Source: Molanna angustata (taxonomy: Eukaryota > Arthropoda > Insecta > Trichoptera > Molannidae). From it: a DNA stretch of 64,000 nucleotides. Positions 62,769 through 64,000 of the stretch are shown piece after piece (position 1 is the first letter of the stretch; each line of letters opens with the position of its first letter). The notes beneath the pieces are model-generated. The model was not told the origin of the DNA. It saw only the letters and a list, made by a program, of their open reading frames with translations, and did not search any database. The stretch is from the NCBI GenBank assembly GCA_963576475.1, contig OY754982.1:18088217-18152216 (forward strand). The letters run 5' to 3'. The translations under genes were made by a program, and so were the position numbers.

Positions 62769-63825
62769 GAGAAGCAACACGATAAAATACAATAACTACT
62801 TCTTAAGAGCAAAAATACCTTATGCTGTTAAATTTAATAAATGTGCATACAAAATTAAAGTTAATACAGTCTATACAAAAGTACCTTTATCAAATAAGTA
62901 ATTTAACATTGATATTACATAATTTTTGTACCGTCATAAAACACTTTTTTAATAGGACATAAAACTTTATTTTAGAAAAGAAACTAGTCCAACACATGCT
63001 CGTAAAATATAGAATATCTACCTCACACGTGGAACACAATAAATAAAAAGGTAGGTAATTTAATGAACATTATATAGTTCTATTCCTTTCTTTACACAAA
63101 GGCGATACAGAATGTAAGATTGACTGAGGTTATAATATTATGATACCTTTTTAATAATAAAAATATTGTTACGTGAATTTTCCGGATGTAAGTATTATGT
63201 GATATTATGATAAAGAGCCTAGGCACATGTCATGTTTTTTTGTTTACTAGAAATGTCATGAATATATTTTCGTGTCCTTGCTGACACTGACATGCCAACA
63301 AGAAGATAAACAATGCCGTGTTATAAATATAGGACTGAGAACTAAGTAATATCATAAATTAGTATACCTGCAGTCAGGGCTGAATCCATAATATTCAGCG
63401 CTCTTTTTTTGTGCTAAAATATGAACAATTATTTATCATACTTTGATATTTCAGAAAAATATTTATTAAATGATTCGCATTATAACAATCATTTATACAA
63501 CTAACGACAGAATTATGATAATAACCAGACTACATTATATAAGTTTTATTTTTAAATAATAGGTATACAAATTTCATCACAGTACATAACCAGTCGATTG
63601 CTTTAATTATAATATTTAATTTGTTAATCAATTGTTTTTGTTTGTATTATAGAAAACATTTTGTTTATAGGTGCCGTAACTATAAACAACATATTAACTA
63701 GATAATTTAATTTATTTTTAATTGAAACTAATTAAAATATATATGTATATGCCAATAGTTGATCGGAAAAATATAGTGTGTAAAGCATGTTTAAGAAGAT
63801 GGATAAAGGAAAAGCGATGGATATG
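62769..63825. other. unassigned AT-rich stretch
   Basis: Nothing recognised. Confidence 0.4.
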
Positions 63826-63900
63826 TGTCAAGTTTGAAGAAAGTAACGTATAGCGTACGATTCTCTGTGTCTACCCCAAAATAAATATGGCCTAATGCCG
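63826..63900 (+). pseudogene. possible retrotransposon 3' end scrap
   Basis: GTACGATTCTCTGTGTCTAC then CCCAAAATAAATATGGCCTA resembles the GTTCGGTTCTCTCTGCCTAC / CCCAAATAGGGAAATGGCGT end at 34870-34910. Very short and diverged. Confidence 0.35.
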
Positions 63901-63907
63901 TGTATAT

Positions 63908-64000
63908 AAAACGAGTGGGTTGTGGCCAACACTAAACTCCTATAAATAAGCATATGTCATTCTATAAAGTACCTATTCAAAATTTGTATGGAAAATATTC
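63908..64000 (+). repeat. dispersed repeat fragment (partner at 14568-14660)
   Basis: AAAACGAGTGGGTTGTGGCC and AACACTAAACTCCT, later AATTTGTATGGAAAATATTC; the partner has AAAACGAGTGGCTGTGGCCA and ATTTTGTATGGAAAATTTTC. It runs off the window. Confidence 0.5.

Overview
The window looks like intergenic or heterochromatin-like insect DNA. It is AT-rich, littered with GGTAGGTACCTACC-type words, and packed with CR1-like and RTE-like non-LTR retrotransposons, tRNA-derived SINEs, Helitrons and MITEs. This mix is typical of Lepidoptera, but that is an inference from composition; no host gene is present to confirm it. I found no convincing host protein-coding gene, no rRNA or working tRNA gene, and no CRISPR. 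Almost every long reading frame is a retrotransposon remnant, a translated minisatellite, or an antisense shadow of one of these. Layout: 0.2-0.7 kb holds a CR1-like 3' end. 1.2-8.2 kb (minus) is a 7-kb Helitron-like element split by the only apparently intact autonomous element here, a two-ORF CR1-like retrotransposon (3681-7990; ORF1 6995-7852, ORF2 3949-6939). 8.7-27 kb is a mosaic of SINEs (three families, called A, B and T here), dispersed repeats (families X, Y, W, Z), and 5'-truncated RTE-like and CR1-like 3' ends, several with readable target-site duplications and nested insertions. 28.0-28.7 kb is a TTAA-flanked 684-bp palindromic MITE. 29.4-30.9 kb holds Penelope-like fragments carrying hammerhead-ribozyme-like motifs. 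31.4-34.9 kb holds three RTE-like copies, one with a snap-back palindrome at its 5' junction and one with its RT core deleted but its reading frame kept. 36.6-38.9 kb has a repeat ending in a long hairpin and a hAT-type MITE with a perfect 8-bp duplication. 39.0-42.1 and 53.7-56.8 kb carry two nearly identical 3.1-kb copies of the same Helitron-like element. The remainder (43-53 and 57-64 kb) is further SINEs, MITEs, retrotransposon 3' ends and unassigned DNA. Only the CR1-like element at 3681-7990 has the genes for its own movement: a coiled-coil RNA-binding ORF1 protein plus an endonuclease/reverse transcriptase. SINEs and truncated copies depend on such machinery in trans, and the Helitron-like copies and MITEs carry no transposase or Rep/helicase gene and so must be non-autonomous. 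The most notable items are the Helitron-like family, whose interior is four successive degenerate tandem arrays and whose three copies share exact A^T flanks; the intact retrotransposon nested in one copy, with the empty site readable in the other two; the Penelope-type hammerhead motifs; and the double palindrome at the RTE 5' junction (33.03-33.09 kb).
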